A stretch of 64,000 nucleotides of DNA from Desulfovibrionales bacterium (GTDB lineage: Bacteria > Desulfobacterota > Desulfovibrionia > Desulfovibrionales > Desulfonatronaceae), in contig REDL01000045.1 of NCBI GenBank assembly GCA_007693505.1, positions 183,152 to 247,151 on the forward strand, given 5' to 3'. The first letter of the stretch is position 1, and every line of letters starts with the position of its first letter. The translations under genes were made by a program, and so were the position numbers. The notes under the pieces were generated by a model, which was not told where the DNA came from, made no database searches, and was given only the letters and a program-made list of their open reading frames with translations. Positions 44,403 to 52,723 of this stretch are shown one piece after another.

Positions 44403-45113
44403 CTAGGAAGACGCTCCGGCCATGCGTTGCCGGATCTGGTTTTTCTTGAAGGCAAGAAAGTCCGACTGCCCACCTTCTTCTCGGGTCATCAGCTCCTCAT
44501 ACGTCTGCAGAGCCAACTCCCAATTTCCATCGGCCTCGGCGGATTCGGCCAGCTGGAGCAGAACAAGGGGCATAAATTCCTCGGATGCCTCCCGACGCAG
44601 AGTTGACAATTTTGCCGTGGCCTCACCGGCCTGGCCCAAGTGGAGCAGTGCCGAGGCCTGCCCCATGCCCACCACAATCCGCCAATTATCCGGGGCAGTC
44701 CCGGCCAGCAGGTTCCAGAACTCCAGGGCCGTGGCCCAGTCCCCGACATTCTGGGCCGCCTTGGCCGCCTCCAGGTGGTGCCGGGGCAGCAACGGTTTGG
44801 CTATTTCCCCTTGCAACCGTATCAATGCCGCCAATCGCTCCTCCCCCTGGTGTTCCAGCAGCGCCAGACTCAAGGCTTGTTCGCTGTTGGCCAGCTGCCG
44901 TTCCTGGTAGGCGCTGTACCCGGCATACCCCGTCCCCAGAATGATGATCGCCACAGCAGCAGCCGCGAACTTCGGCCAATGATCGACGATCTTCTCATAC
45001 AGGGCCCGTGACTGCGCCCCAACCTCCGCCTCGAACCGTTCGCCAAACCCCTTCTCGACCGGTGCTTCCTGTTCAGGGACCGGTTCGCGAGAATGTTTTT
45101 CCTTTGTCGCCAT
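44403..45113 (-). CDS. TPR membrane protein (YfgM/BamB-type region)
   Basis: A 236-residue bitopic protein. A charged cytoplasmic N-terminus is followed by one transmembrane helix (FAAAAVAIIILGTGYAGYSA, about residues 49-68) and a periplasmic domain with helical repeats (EAAKAAQNVGDWATALEFWN and LQLAESAEADGNWELALQTY). This matches the YfgM-like tetratricopeptide family linked to the Sec translocon and periplasmic chaperones. The ATG at 45113 has GGGAG upstream. It precedes iorA by about 90 bases on the same strand; functional linkage is not obvious. Confidence 0.8.
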   Translation of the reverse strand: MATKEKHSREPVPEQEAPVEKGFGERFEAEVGAQSRALYEKIVDHWPKFAAAAVAIIILGTGYAGYSAYQERQLANSEQALSLALLEHQGEERLAALIRLQGEIAKPLLPRHHLEAAKAAQNVGDWATALEFWNLLAGTAPDNWRIVVGMGQASALLHLGQAGEATAKLSTLRREASEEFMPLVLLQLAESAEADGNWELALQTYEELMTREEGGQSDFLAFKKNQIRQRMAGASS

Positions 45114-45407
45114 GAAAGACTCCCTTTTGGTAATGAAGCACAAGCTACAGAATTGTCACTGGGCGTTCTGGTACACAGAAATGTAAAAAAGGTAAAGCTG
45201 AGGCAAGGCAGGGCGCCCTTTTTTTTGTTGCGGATGTTGTTACCTATCTGCCGCGTGGAGGGCGAACCTCTGGACGAGAAAGATTGCTCCGCACGGCTTT
45301 CCGGCTCCTTCCTCGGTAAACCAGTACGACCCGCCTCACGTCACCAGGATCCCCCCCCTGCCAACCAAGGCATAAGAAACTCTGTCCCTCTATTCGGAGT
45401 CTATGTA

Positions 45408-46595
45408 ATGACCCAAAACGTACGCCATACATCGGCTCAACTGCTTCCGTATCTTCTCGCTTTCTGTCTGACGTTCTGGGTATTTGCCTCTCATGGCCAG
45501 GCTGCTGACAGTGAGAGCCTGCCCGAGGACGTTGCCCTCGCTCTGGGCACACTGATTGATCGCGCCCAGGACAAAGATCCCGTAACCATCCAGAATCTCC
45601 GGCCCCTTCTCGATTTTGCGCAGAAAACCGCTCCTCTCCGAGACGACTGGGAAGTGCCCACCCTGCACAACGCCACAGGAGCCTACTACGGATACACCAT
45701 TGCCACACCCGTGGAACGGATCGTCGAGCATATCTACCACCCTGAATTACCGCCTTCCCTCTTTCACCCTTCCGTGGTCCGCGTTGGGAAGTGGTTTGAG
45801 CAACCGGAGGAAAATATTCCTCAATTGTGGGAAAAGCTGGAAGAGGGCCAGGTTAAGGTCATTCGCTGGGAGGAACTTGAAGAGAACACTCCGGATGTGA
45901 ACACCGGAGGCTACTACACCTACCAGACGGATCGCATGATCATCCTTGTCGCCCACGAGGGGAAAAAATACCTGCTGTCCGTGAGCAAACAACAGGAAGA
46001 ATCCAGTGTGGGACGCAAAGGCGTGGTCATTGGCGACGACCAGGACTGGAACTATTTTTACACGGATGAAGAAGGGCTGACCACCGGCGGCCTGGGATGG
46101 GTCAACTCCTACATGTTCGACTCGTTTTCCGTGACGGTGTTGTCCGCGGATCCCGCCGCTCCGGAACATTCCCGGCATGTCATGTTCAAGTGGGTTCGGG
46201 CCGGCTGGTCCGGAATGAACATGGTCCGCCCCAGCCACGTGCGCAATGGGTGCAAGCGTTTTGCCCAAAGTCTGGTGTGGTTGATGGAGTCGGACAGGCT
46301 TCCCGAACTCGATGCCCTCGTGGCCATGAGCACACGCGTCCTGGCCATGGACGAACAGGAGGCCCTGACCACGCTCCGGCCCTATATTGAAAATCTCCGG
46401 GATTTGAGCTCCGAGGACTCGGTGTTGTCCCGGCGCTCTTTTCAACGCATCCTGAACCAGGACAACCCTCTGGAGCACTACAGTCTGTACGCCAAGCAAA
46501 GCCTGGTCATGAAAGAATTTCTGAAAGCCAGTGTCGGACTTCCGGCCTTGCTGGCCGTGAACCTGGATGACGTCCTGGTCTCGTTTCTGCGCTGA
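45408..46595 (+). CDS. Secreted protein of unknown function, 395 residues
   Basis: I do not recognise this family. A signal peptide is clear (LLPYLLAFCLTFWVFASHGQA, cleavage near residue 33). The mature part is soluble, rich in aromatic residues in its middle (TGGYYTYQTDRMIILVAHEG, DDQDWNYFYTDEEGLTTGG) and helical toward the end, with no cysteine pair or repeat of note. The ATG at 45408 has GGAG nine bases upstream. It is divergent from the TPR membrane protein gene and is followed by a good hairpin, so it is probably monocistronic. A periplasmic role is inferred from the signal peptide alone. Confidence 0.7.
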   Translation: MTQNVRHTSAQLLPYLLAFCLTFWVFASHGQAADSESLPEDVALALGTLIDRAQDKDPVTIQNLRPLLDFAQKTAPLRDDWEVPTLHNATGAYYGYTIATPVERIVEHIYHPELPPSLFHPSVVRVGKWFEQPEENIPQLWEKLEEGQVKVIRWEELEENTPDVNTGGYYTYQTDRMIILVAHEGKKYLLSVSKQQEESSVGRKGVVIGDDQDWNYFYTDEEGLTTGGLGWVNSYMFDSFSVTVLSADPAAPEHSRHVMFKWVRAGWSGMNMVRPSHVRNGCKRFAQSLVWLMESDRLPELDALVAMSTRVLAMDEQEALTTLRPYIENLRDLSSEDSVLSRRSFQRILNQDNPLEHYSLYAKQSLVMKEFLKASVGLPALLAVNLDDVLVSFLR

Positions 46596-46645
46596 CTTCA
46601 TCCTTGCGGTTTTCAGGCCGCTCTCCCTGAGGACGGTCAATCTTC

Positions 46646-46686
46646 AAAAAAACGGCCGGGGCGTCTCGAGACACTCCGGCCGTTTT
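46646..46686. terminator. Bidirectional terminator
   Basis: An 11-bp perfect stem (AAAACGGCCGG and CCGGCCGTTTT) encloses a 16-base loop with its own GTCTCGAGAC dyad. The minus strand exits into seven T residues and the plus strand into four, so it can end the ygeW operon and the unknown secreted gene. Confidence 0.75.
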
Positions 46687-46810
46687 CGTGAAGCCCACCT
46701 CTTGCGTCAACGTTCATGCAAGGTGACTGTCCGCCCATCTGGACATGCCCCCTGCCCGCTCTCGCGGGTATAAAAGCACAGGCAGGGTAAAATAAGGTCT
46801 GCCAAGGCCC

Positions 46811-48010
46811 TTAACGGACGCAACGTGTGCGTTCCCCCTCAAGAATGGCCAGCAGGGCATCCGCGGGATGCTGCAAGCGGGAGAGCAGGATCATGGCCGC
46901 CACAACGTAGGGCTTGTATCCGGCCTCCTTGTACGTGTCGATACGATAACGTTCGAAGACCGACGCCGCCACCTCGCCCTGAGCGCAGCTGACTCCGGAA
47001 ATATCCGCAGGCAGGCAGTGCATGTACAGTGCGCTGGCGTCCCTGGTCAACCGCATCATTTCCTCGGTGCATTCCCAGTCCACAAAGTGCTTGTTCGTTT
47101 CCAGGCAACGTCGCTCCAGCTCTTTCAGCCCCTCGGCGTCACGTTGGCTGAGCAGCCTGGTGCGCTCCTCCATCACGGCAAAGGGGGCCCAGCTCTTGGG
47201 GTAGACAATGTCCGCGTCCGTGAAGGCCTCGGCCATGGAGTTGACCACCTGGAAGGACCCCCCGGATGCGGCAGCCTGTTTCCGAGCCAATTCTTCCACC
47301 TCGGGCAGGACGGTGTAGCCTTCCGGATATCCCAGGACCACGTCCATGCCCAGCCGGGACATCAGGCCGACGACGCCCTGGGCCACGGACAGCGGCTTGC
47401 CGTAGGAGGGCGAGTAGGCCCAGGTCATGGCAATCTTCTTGCCTCTGAGCTTGTCCAATCCACCGAAATGGTTGATCAAATGCAGGGCGTCAGCCATGGT
47501 CTGTGTCGGATGATCCAGATCACACTGCAAGTTGACCACGCTGGGCCGGGTGGGCAATACGCCGTGTCTATGGCCGTCATCGAGGGACGCGGCCACCTCC
47601 CGCATGTAGGCGTTGCCTTGACCCAGAAAAATGTCGTCCCGGATGCCGATGACCTCGGCCATGAAGGAAACCATGTTCGCGGTCTCGCGTACCGTCTCGC
47701 CGTGGGCGATCTGGGATTTTTCCTCGTCCATGTCCTGCACGGCCAGACCCAAGAGATTGGCCGCGGCGGCGAAGCTGAAGCGGGTCCGGGTGGAATTGTC
47801 CCGGAAGATGGAGATGGCCAGTCCGGAGTCATACAGCCGGGGGGAGATGTCCAAAGCCCGCATGGCCCGTAAAATCTCGGCCACGTCAAACACCGCGGCC
47901 AGTTCATCAGCGGTCTTTTCCCAGGTCAGCAGGAAGTCGCTGTGATGCATGCCCTCGAATCGGCGGCCAGCCAGCCGCCGAATCGCCTCGCGAATACCCG
48001 TTTTGTCCAT
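46811..48010 (-). CDS. ygeW: Knotted carbamoyltransferase (YgeW-type)
   Basis: A 399-residue transcarbamylase. Carbamoyl-phosphate sites are intact: STRTR (73-77), HPTQ (167-170) and HCLP (331-334). Length and the regions around DLDHPTQTMADALHLINHFG and KKIAMTWAYSPSYGKPLSVA match the knotted YgeW type rather than ornithine or aspartate transcarbamylase. The amino substrate of YgeW is not firmly established; related genes occur in anaerobic purine/ureido degradation clusters, where the reaction runs toward carbamoyl phosphate. It is last in a run with a YgeY-type hydrolase and a TRAP transporter. The ATG at 48010 has AAGGA about ten bases upstream. Confidence 0.9.
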   Translation of the reverse strand: MDKTGIREAIRRLAGRRFEGMHHSDFLLTWEKTADELAAVFDVAEILRAMRALDISPRLYDSGLAISIFRDNSTRTRFSFAAAANLLGLAVQDMDEEKSQIAHGETVRETANMVSFMAEVIGIRDDIFLGQGNAYMREVAASLDDGHRHGVLPTRPSVVNLQCDLDHPTQTMADALHLINHFGGLDKLRGKKIAMTWAYSPSYGKPLSVAQGVVGLMSRLGMDVVLGYPEGYTVLPEVEELARKQAAASGGSFQVVNSMAEAFTDADIVYPKSWAPFAVMEERTRLLSQRDAEGLKELERRCLETNKHFVDWECTEEMMRLTRDASALYMHCLPADISGVSCAQGEVAASVFERYRIDTYKEAGYKPYVVAAMILLSRLQHPADALLAILEGERTRCVR

Positions 48011-48123
48011 GATAAGCAGTTCCTTTTTTGGTGAAGATAGGGATGTATTCCGGAGTCCGTACTCAGGAGTCAGCGTTTGGAAACAAAAGATGCCTGGGGA
48101 GTTGGAAAAATTCTGACATCCTC

Positions 48124-49344
48124 TCACCTCTCGCTTTTCGTACGCTCCACGTACACTGCCGGAATCAGAGCGTACATGGCCGCGGCCTGGACCAGTTCGG
48201 ATTTCCAGGTTTTCTCGTTGGGCGCGTGGGCCTGGTCCTCGTGCCCCGGGCCAAAGCCGATGCACGGGATACCCAGCCGGCCCATGATCGACACGCCATT
48301 GGTGGAAAAGGTCCACTTGTCCACCAGGGGTTTTTTTCCGAACAACCGCAAATAGGTGTCCACCAGGGTCTCGCAGACCGGATGGTTTTCTTCCAGCACC
48401 CAGGCCGGAAAATAGGCTTCCGTGGGGTAAACCAGGCCGGTGTAGGACGGCTTGTCGTAATTGTACATGGTCACTTCCGCACCAGCCGCGCGCACAGCCG
48501 GAAGATCCCGAATCTGCTGCAAGGCCCCTTCCCAGGTCTCGCCCCAGGTCAGACGACGGTCCACGGAAATCCAGCAACCATCGGCCACAGCGCACCGGGA
48601 AGGAGAGCAGTGACCGATTTCGGAAACCGTCAGGCTGCCCTTGCCCAGAAAAGGATCTGTTCGCAGGTTTGCGTGCAGTTCCTGGAGTTCGCCCAGGATC
48701 GGCCCCATCTTGAAAATGGCATTGTCGCCCCGTTCCGGGGCTGATCCGTGGCAGCTGACGCCTTTCGTTCCCACCTGGATCTCCATTCGCCCCCGCTGGC
48801 CACGTGCCACGCTGCAGGACGTGGGCTCTGTGGAGACCACGAATTCCGGACGCAGTTTGCCCTCGTTGACGATGTACAGCCAGCAGAGTCCATCGCAGTC
48901 CTCTTCCTGGACCGTCCCGGCCATCATCAGGGTGACATCTTCGGGCAACAGTCCAAGGTCCTTAATGATCTTCCCGGCATAAACCATGGAGGCCATGCCG
49001 CCTTCCTGGTCGCTGGCGCCCCGGCCAATGATGGTTTCTTCGTCCTCATGGCCGAGAAAGGGGTCGTAATTCCATTGCGACCGATCCCCTACGCCCACGG
49101 TGTCCACGTGGGCGTCCAGAGCGATCAACCGGGGACCGTTGCCGATGAAACCCAGGACATTGCCCATGGGGTCAATCTCCACCCGGTCGAAACCGACCTT
49201 TTCCATCTCATTCTTGATCAATGCGCAGACAGCTTCCTCCTGCCCGGATTCGCTGGGAATGGCGATCATCTCCCGCAAGAACCGGCTGATCTCCGGCTTG
49301 TAGTATTCCGCCCGCTCAACGATTTTTTTCGGATCAACTGACAT
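48124..49344 (-). CDS. ygeY: YgeY-type M20 metallohydrolase
   Basis: A 406-residue M20 peptidase-family enzyme. Metal ligands are visible in [45 protein letters not shown] and [15 protein letters not shown]; an insert ([20 protein letters not shown]) is the dimerisation lid. It corresponds to the selenium-metabolism-linked YgeY family, which hydrolyses N-carbamoyl or N-acyl type bonds; the true substrate is unknown. It has a strong GAGGAAACA before ATG 49344. It lies between the TRAP binding protein and ygeW on the same strand, which argues for one catabolic pathway. Confidence 0.9.
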   Translation of the reverse strand: MSVDPKKIVERAEYYKPEISRFLREMIAIPSESGQEEAVCALIKNEMEKVGFDRVEIDPMGNVLGFIGNGPRLIALDAHVDTVGVGDRSQWNYDPFLGHEDEETIIGRGASDQEGGMASMVYAGKIIKDLGLLPEDVTLMMAGTVQEEDCDGLCWLYIVNEGKLRPEFVVSTEPTSCSVARGQRGRMEIQVGTKGVSCHGSAPERGDNAIFKMGPILGELQELHANLRTDPFLGKGSLTVSEIGHCSPSRCAVADGCWISVDRRLTWGETWEGALQQIRDLPAVRAAGAEVTMYNYDKPSYTGLVYPTEAYFPAWVLEENHPVCETLVDTYLRLFGKKPLVDKWTFSTNGVSIMGRLGIPCIGFGPGHEDQAHAPNEKTWKSELVQAAAMYALIPAVYVERTKSER

Positions 49345-49440
49345 TGTTTCCTCGTTCTTATCTTCTGTTTCAGATCATTCAAAAAAACAGGGCACACCCC
49401 TGCTCGGGGTGCACCCTTGTGGCTTGTTTGTTTACAAGTC

Positions 49441-50487
49441 TTACCTGCCAATCTGCTCGATAGCCTCCAGAAAAGCGTTCATCATGGCCACGCCTTCCTC
49501 GCCGTGCTTGTCGGCAATGATCTGCTTCACGGCGGGCATGGCCTGGGCCTGGAACTCGGCTTTCTGCTCAGGGGTCAGGGCGTTGACTTCCATCCTCTGA
49601 GTCAGGGCGGGCAGACCGCGGTCCGAGGCCTCAATGATCCGGGAGATGCCGCGACCGGCCACGATGGCGGAGGTGGCGGCGTTCTGGATGATGGTTTGCT
49701 CCTGCCCGGAGAGGGAGTTCCAGAAGTTCATGTTCACGGCCCAGACATAGGGGGCGAAGAGGTGTCCGGTCAGGCTGAGATACCGCTGCACTTCATCGAA
49801 CTTGGCAAAGGCGATGATCGGGATGGGGTTCATCTGGCCGTCGGCGACACCGGTCTGCAGGGCGGTATACAGTTCTGCCCAGGCGATGGGCGCGGGCTGG
49901 CCGCCCAGGGAGTTGATGAGTGCCTGGTGAGTGTCCAGGGTCATGGTCCGGATCTTCAGGCCCTGCATGTCCGCCGGAGTGGTGATGGGCCGGCGAGAGT
50001 TGGAAAAGTGAAAAAAGCCCCCGGAATCGCCGAAGCCCAGGATTTTCAATCCAGTCTTGGCTTCCATGTCCGCGGCGAACTTCTGGCCAAAGGGGCCGTC
50101 GAACACGTCATACGTGGCGGCGATGTCCGGAAAAGCGAAGGGCACGTCGATGATGCCCATCATCGGATAAATCGTGGCAAAACCTCCCACGGTGTGGATG
50201 CCCATCTCAATGACCCCGGCCCGGACCTGCTGCAGAACCTCATTGTCCTTGCCCAGCTGACCGTTGGGAAAGGTCTGGACCCGGATTTCGCCGTTGGTCC
50301 CGGCTTCCACCAGGCTTTTGAACACCGTGGCCATGGCTCCGGTGGCATTGTCCAAGGGATCGTCGTTGTTCAAATGGTGCAACCTGATGGTTTTCTGGGC
50401 CTCGGCCTGAGGCACGACACCCAGGGTCAACACCAGGGCCAGCAAGGGTGCCAAGATCGCCACGAACAAGCTTGTCCTCGTTTTCAT
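49441..50487 (-). CDS. dctP: TRAP transporter substrate-binding protein (DctP)
   Basis: A 348-residue periplasmic binding protein with a signal peptide (LFVAILAPLLALVLTLGVVPQAEA, cleaved near residue 30). Family motifs follow: IRLHHLNNDDPLDNATG, FPNGQLGKDNEVLQQVRAG, the ligand-arginine segment DMQGLKIRTM and TALQTGVADGQMNP. TRAP binders typically carry carboxylates or ureido/amido acids. The ATG at 50487 has GGAGGAG just upstream. It follows the permease genes and precedes ygeY, so the ligand is probably the substrate of YgeY/YgeW. Confidence 0.93.
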   Translation of the reverse strand: MKTRTSLFVAILAPLLALVLTLGVVPQAEAQKTIRLHHLNNDDPLDNATGAMATVFKSLVEAGTNGEIRVQTFPNGQLGKDNEVLQQVRAGVIEMGIHTVGGFATIYPMMGIIDVPFAFPDIAATYDVFDGPFGQKFAADMEAKTGLKILGFGDSGGFFHFSNSRRPITTPADMQGLKIRTMTLDTHQALINSLGGQPAPIAWAELYTALQTGVADGQMNPIPIIAFAKFDEVQRYLSLTGHLFAPYVWAVNMNFWNSLSGQEQTIIQNAATSAIVAGRGISRIIEASDRGLPALTQRMEVNALTPEQKAEFQAQAMPAVKQIIADKHGEEGVAMMNAFLEAIEQIGR

Positions 50488-50629
50488 CGCATCTCCTCCA
50501 TTCAGATTTAGGTTATGCCTAACGTCGCCTATCCCAAAATAATTCAAACCATCCACCAGCACTCCGATCATCTCCCGGCTCGCGCATCCTGGCTCCTGAA
50601 TCCTGAGTTCCGAATTCTTTTTTTCCCAC

Positions 50630-51913
50630 CTACATACCCAAAAGCAGTCGGGGAACGAACATGGTCAAACTTTCAAAATAGGCGATGCAGAACAAAATCG
50701 CTACCTGCAAAAGCAGGAAGGGCCACAGGGACATGGTGATCCGTTCGATTTTCTCCCCGGTAACCGAAGACAACACGAACAGACACGCCCCCACGGGTGG
50801 CGTCATCAGGGAAATATTCAAGGCCAGGACGATCATCACCCCGGCGTGGACCGGATGCATGCCGATGGCCTGGGTCAACGGGACCAAAACCGGAGCCAGG
50901 ATGATCAAGGCCGCGTTGATGTCCATGAACATCCCAATGATCAGGAGCAGGCCCAGGATCATGGCGATGATCACGTGCGGCTCCGAGGATACGGTCAGGA
51001 AAAAGGCGGCGATGGCCTGGGGGATCTGCATGAAGGTCATCCACCAGCTCAGAATCGAAGCCGAGGCAATGATCAGGAAGACCACGCCGGTGATCCGGGC
51101 CGTACGGATGAGCATTTCCAGGATATCCTGCATGGTCAGGGAACCATAGATGACGATGGCGATGAACAGGGCATAGAAGACGGCGATGGCCGCGGCCTCG
51201 GTGGGCGTGACGATGCCGCCCAGAATGCCGCCCAGAATGATGGCCGGCATAAGCAGGGCCAGAATGCTGTCCTTGAAGGCCCTCAGGATGTTCCACAAGC
51301 TTGGGCCGCCCTCGCCCTTGGGCAGATTCCAGCGCTTGCCCATGGCCGCGATCAGGGCCATGCACAGCAGACAGATCAACAGGCCCGGCAGGATTCCGGC
51401 GGCAAACAACCCGGCGATGGATACACCCATCAGCGAGCCGTAAATCACCATCAGATTGGACGGCGGGATGGTCGGCCCGATGATTGATCCGGCCACGGTC
51501 ACGGCGCAGGCAAAGGGTCGAGGGTAGCCTTTCTTGACCATGGCCGGGACCAGGGTGTTGCCAAAGGCCGCGGTATCGGACACCGCGGCCCCGGTCATTC
51601 CGGCGAAGAGCACCGAGGCGACCATGTTGGAATGGGCCAACCCGCCGCGCAAATAGCCCACCAGGGCGTCGGCAAAATGGGCCAGCCGTTCCGTGATTCC
51701 GGAACGGTTCATGATCTCCCCGGCCAGGATGAAAAAGGGCATGGCCATGAAGGTGAACAGGTCCAACCCTTCAAAAAACCGCTTGGGTGCCATGGTCAGA
51801 AAGGCCTCTCCACCAATTTGCAACAGCCCGACCACCCCGGCGATGCCCAGGGTGAAGCCGATGGGCAGGCCCAGCAGGAGCAGTCCGAAAAACACCGTGG
51901 CCACGAGAATCAT
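50630..51913 (-). CDS. dctM: TRAP transporter large permease (DctM)
   Basis: A 427-residue membrane protein with about 12 hydrophobic segments and family motifs PFFILAGEIMNRSGITERL, DTAAFGNTLVPAMVKKGYPR and SIIGPTIPPSNLMVIYGSL. It is the ion-coupled transport subunit in the inner membrane. Its ATG overlaps the dctQ stop as ATGA. The C-terminal half (MILGLLLIIGMFMDINAALI, PVLVPLTQAIGMHPVHAGVM) is typical. Confidence 0.96.
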   Translation of the reverse strand: MILVATVFFGLLLLGLPIGFTLGIAGVVGLLQIGGEAFLTMAPKRFFEGLDLFTFMAMPFFILAGEIMNRSGITERLAHFADALVGYLRGGLAHSNMVASVLFAGMTGAAVSDTAAFGNTLVPAMVKKGYPRPFACAVTVAGSIIGPTIPPSNLMVIYGSLMGVSIAGLFAAGILPGLLICLLCMALIAAMGKRWNLPKGEGGPSLWNILRAFKDSILALLMPAIILGGILGGIVTPTEAAAIAVFYALFIAIVIYGSLTMQDILEMLIRTARITGVVFLIIASASILSWWMTFMQIPQAIAAFFLTVSSEPHVIIAMILGLLLIIGMFMDINAALIILAPVLVPLTQAIGMHPVHAGVMIVLALNISLMTPPVGACLFVLSSVTGEKIERITMSLWPFLLLQVAILFCIAYFESLTMFVPRLLLGM

Positions 51914-52452
51914 GGTTTTTCCTCCGCGGCCATGTTCGGGGCGGACATGGAAAACAGGGGGGGCGGCAGATCAGCCAGATCCCGGACCATGGCCACCAGG
52001 ATCTGAACGCAGGTCAAACCCGCGCTGACCGGAACCGAGGCAAAAGGCACAAGCATGGTCATCCCGAAAATCGTGGCAAACTGGGAGGCTCCGGTCTGGG
52101 TCATGCCGATGCCGTAGACGGTCAGGAACAGGAAGAAGGCGAAGCCCACCAGATCCAGCAGAGCCCGGAAGGGCTTTTGCATTTTTTTGGGAAAAAAGCG
52201 GAACAGGATATCCAGGCCGATATGCTCCCGGCGGTAGGCCCCCACGGGCACGGCCAGCAACGCGGCCCAGATCATCACGTAGCGGGACAGCTCCTCGGTC
52301 CAGATGCCCCCAGATCCGATAAAATAACGCGTGATCACCCCCCACCAGATGATCCCCACCATCACCGCCACCAGCAATGCACAGACCCGTTCCGTGATCC
52401 AGTTCAACACGGCTCCGAAGCGGTCGATGACAACGGCTGTTTGGTGAAACAT
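51910..52452 (-). CDS. dctQ: TRAP transporter small permease (DctQ)
   Basis: A 180-residue four-helix membrane protein: TERVCALLVAVMVGIIWWGV, the conserved WTEELSRYVMIWAALLAVPVGAYR region with the family ELSRY motif, then LDLVGFAFFLFLTVYGIGMTQ and a last helix. It pairs with DctM. It is the first gene of the transporter/ygeY/ygeW run. No strong ribosome-binding site is visible before ATG 52452. A dyad at 52510-52524 lies in its upstream region. Confidence 0.92.
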   Translation of the reverse strand: MFHQTAVVIDRFGAVLNWITERVCALLVAVMVGIIWWGVITRYFIGSGGIWTEELSRYVMIWAALLAVPVGAYRREHIGLDILFRFFPKKMQKPFRALLDLVGFAFFLFLTVYGIGMTQTGASQFATIFGMTMLVPFASVPVSAGLTCVQILVAMVRDLADLPPPLFSMSAPNMAAEEKP

Positions 52453-52509
52453 GCTTGAAGGGCTACCCTTTTTGCCAAAAGAACGTTATGTGCCGCAACG
52501 AATCAAAGA

Positions 52510-52524
52510 CATGACCAGGTCATG
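52510..52524. promoter_or_regulatory. Perfect dyad upstream of dctQ, possible operator
   Basis: CATGACC-A-GGTCATG, a 15-bp perfect inverted repeat, lies 58-72 bases upstream of the dctQ start and about 200 bases upstream of the divergent CoA-ligase gene. Size and spacing suit a dimeric regulator such as a GntR-type protein, but no regulator gene is adjacent. Confidence 0.35.
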
Positions 52525-52723
52525 CACGCTTGGGGGCATCTTTGCCCGAATTACTATATCTTTGCAATATTGTTTATGCCCGTCTTTACGCCAGTGATTG
52601 AATAATCGCCTCATTCACGGTAACCAGCTATCGGCGAACACCGGCAGGTCTTCCAGATCGGAGCGCCTTGACCTGTTTCGCTGAAGCAGCGAACGATTTC
52701 TGAACAGTTTGGAGGAACAACGC

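Noticed and set aside
45211..45226. GGGCGCCC followed by eight T residues as a terminator
   Set aside because: The palindrome has no loop and cannot form a terminator stem; no gene ends just upstream on the plus strand.
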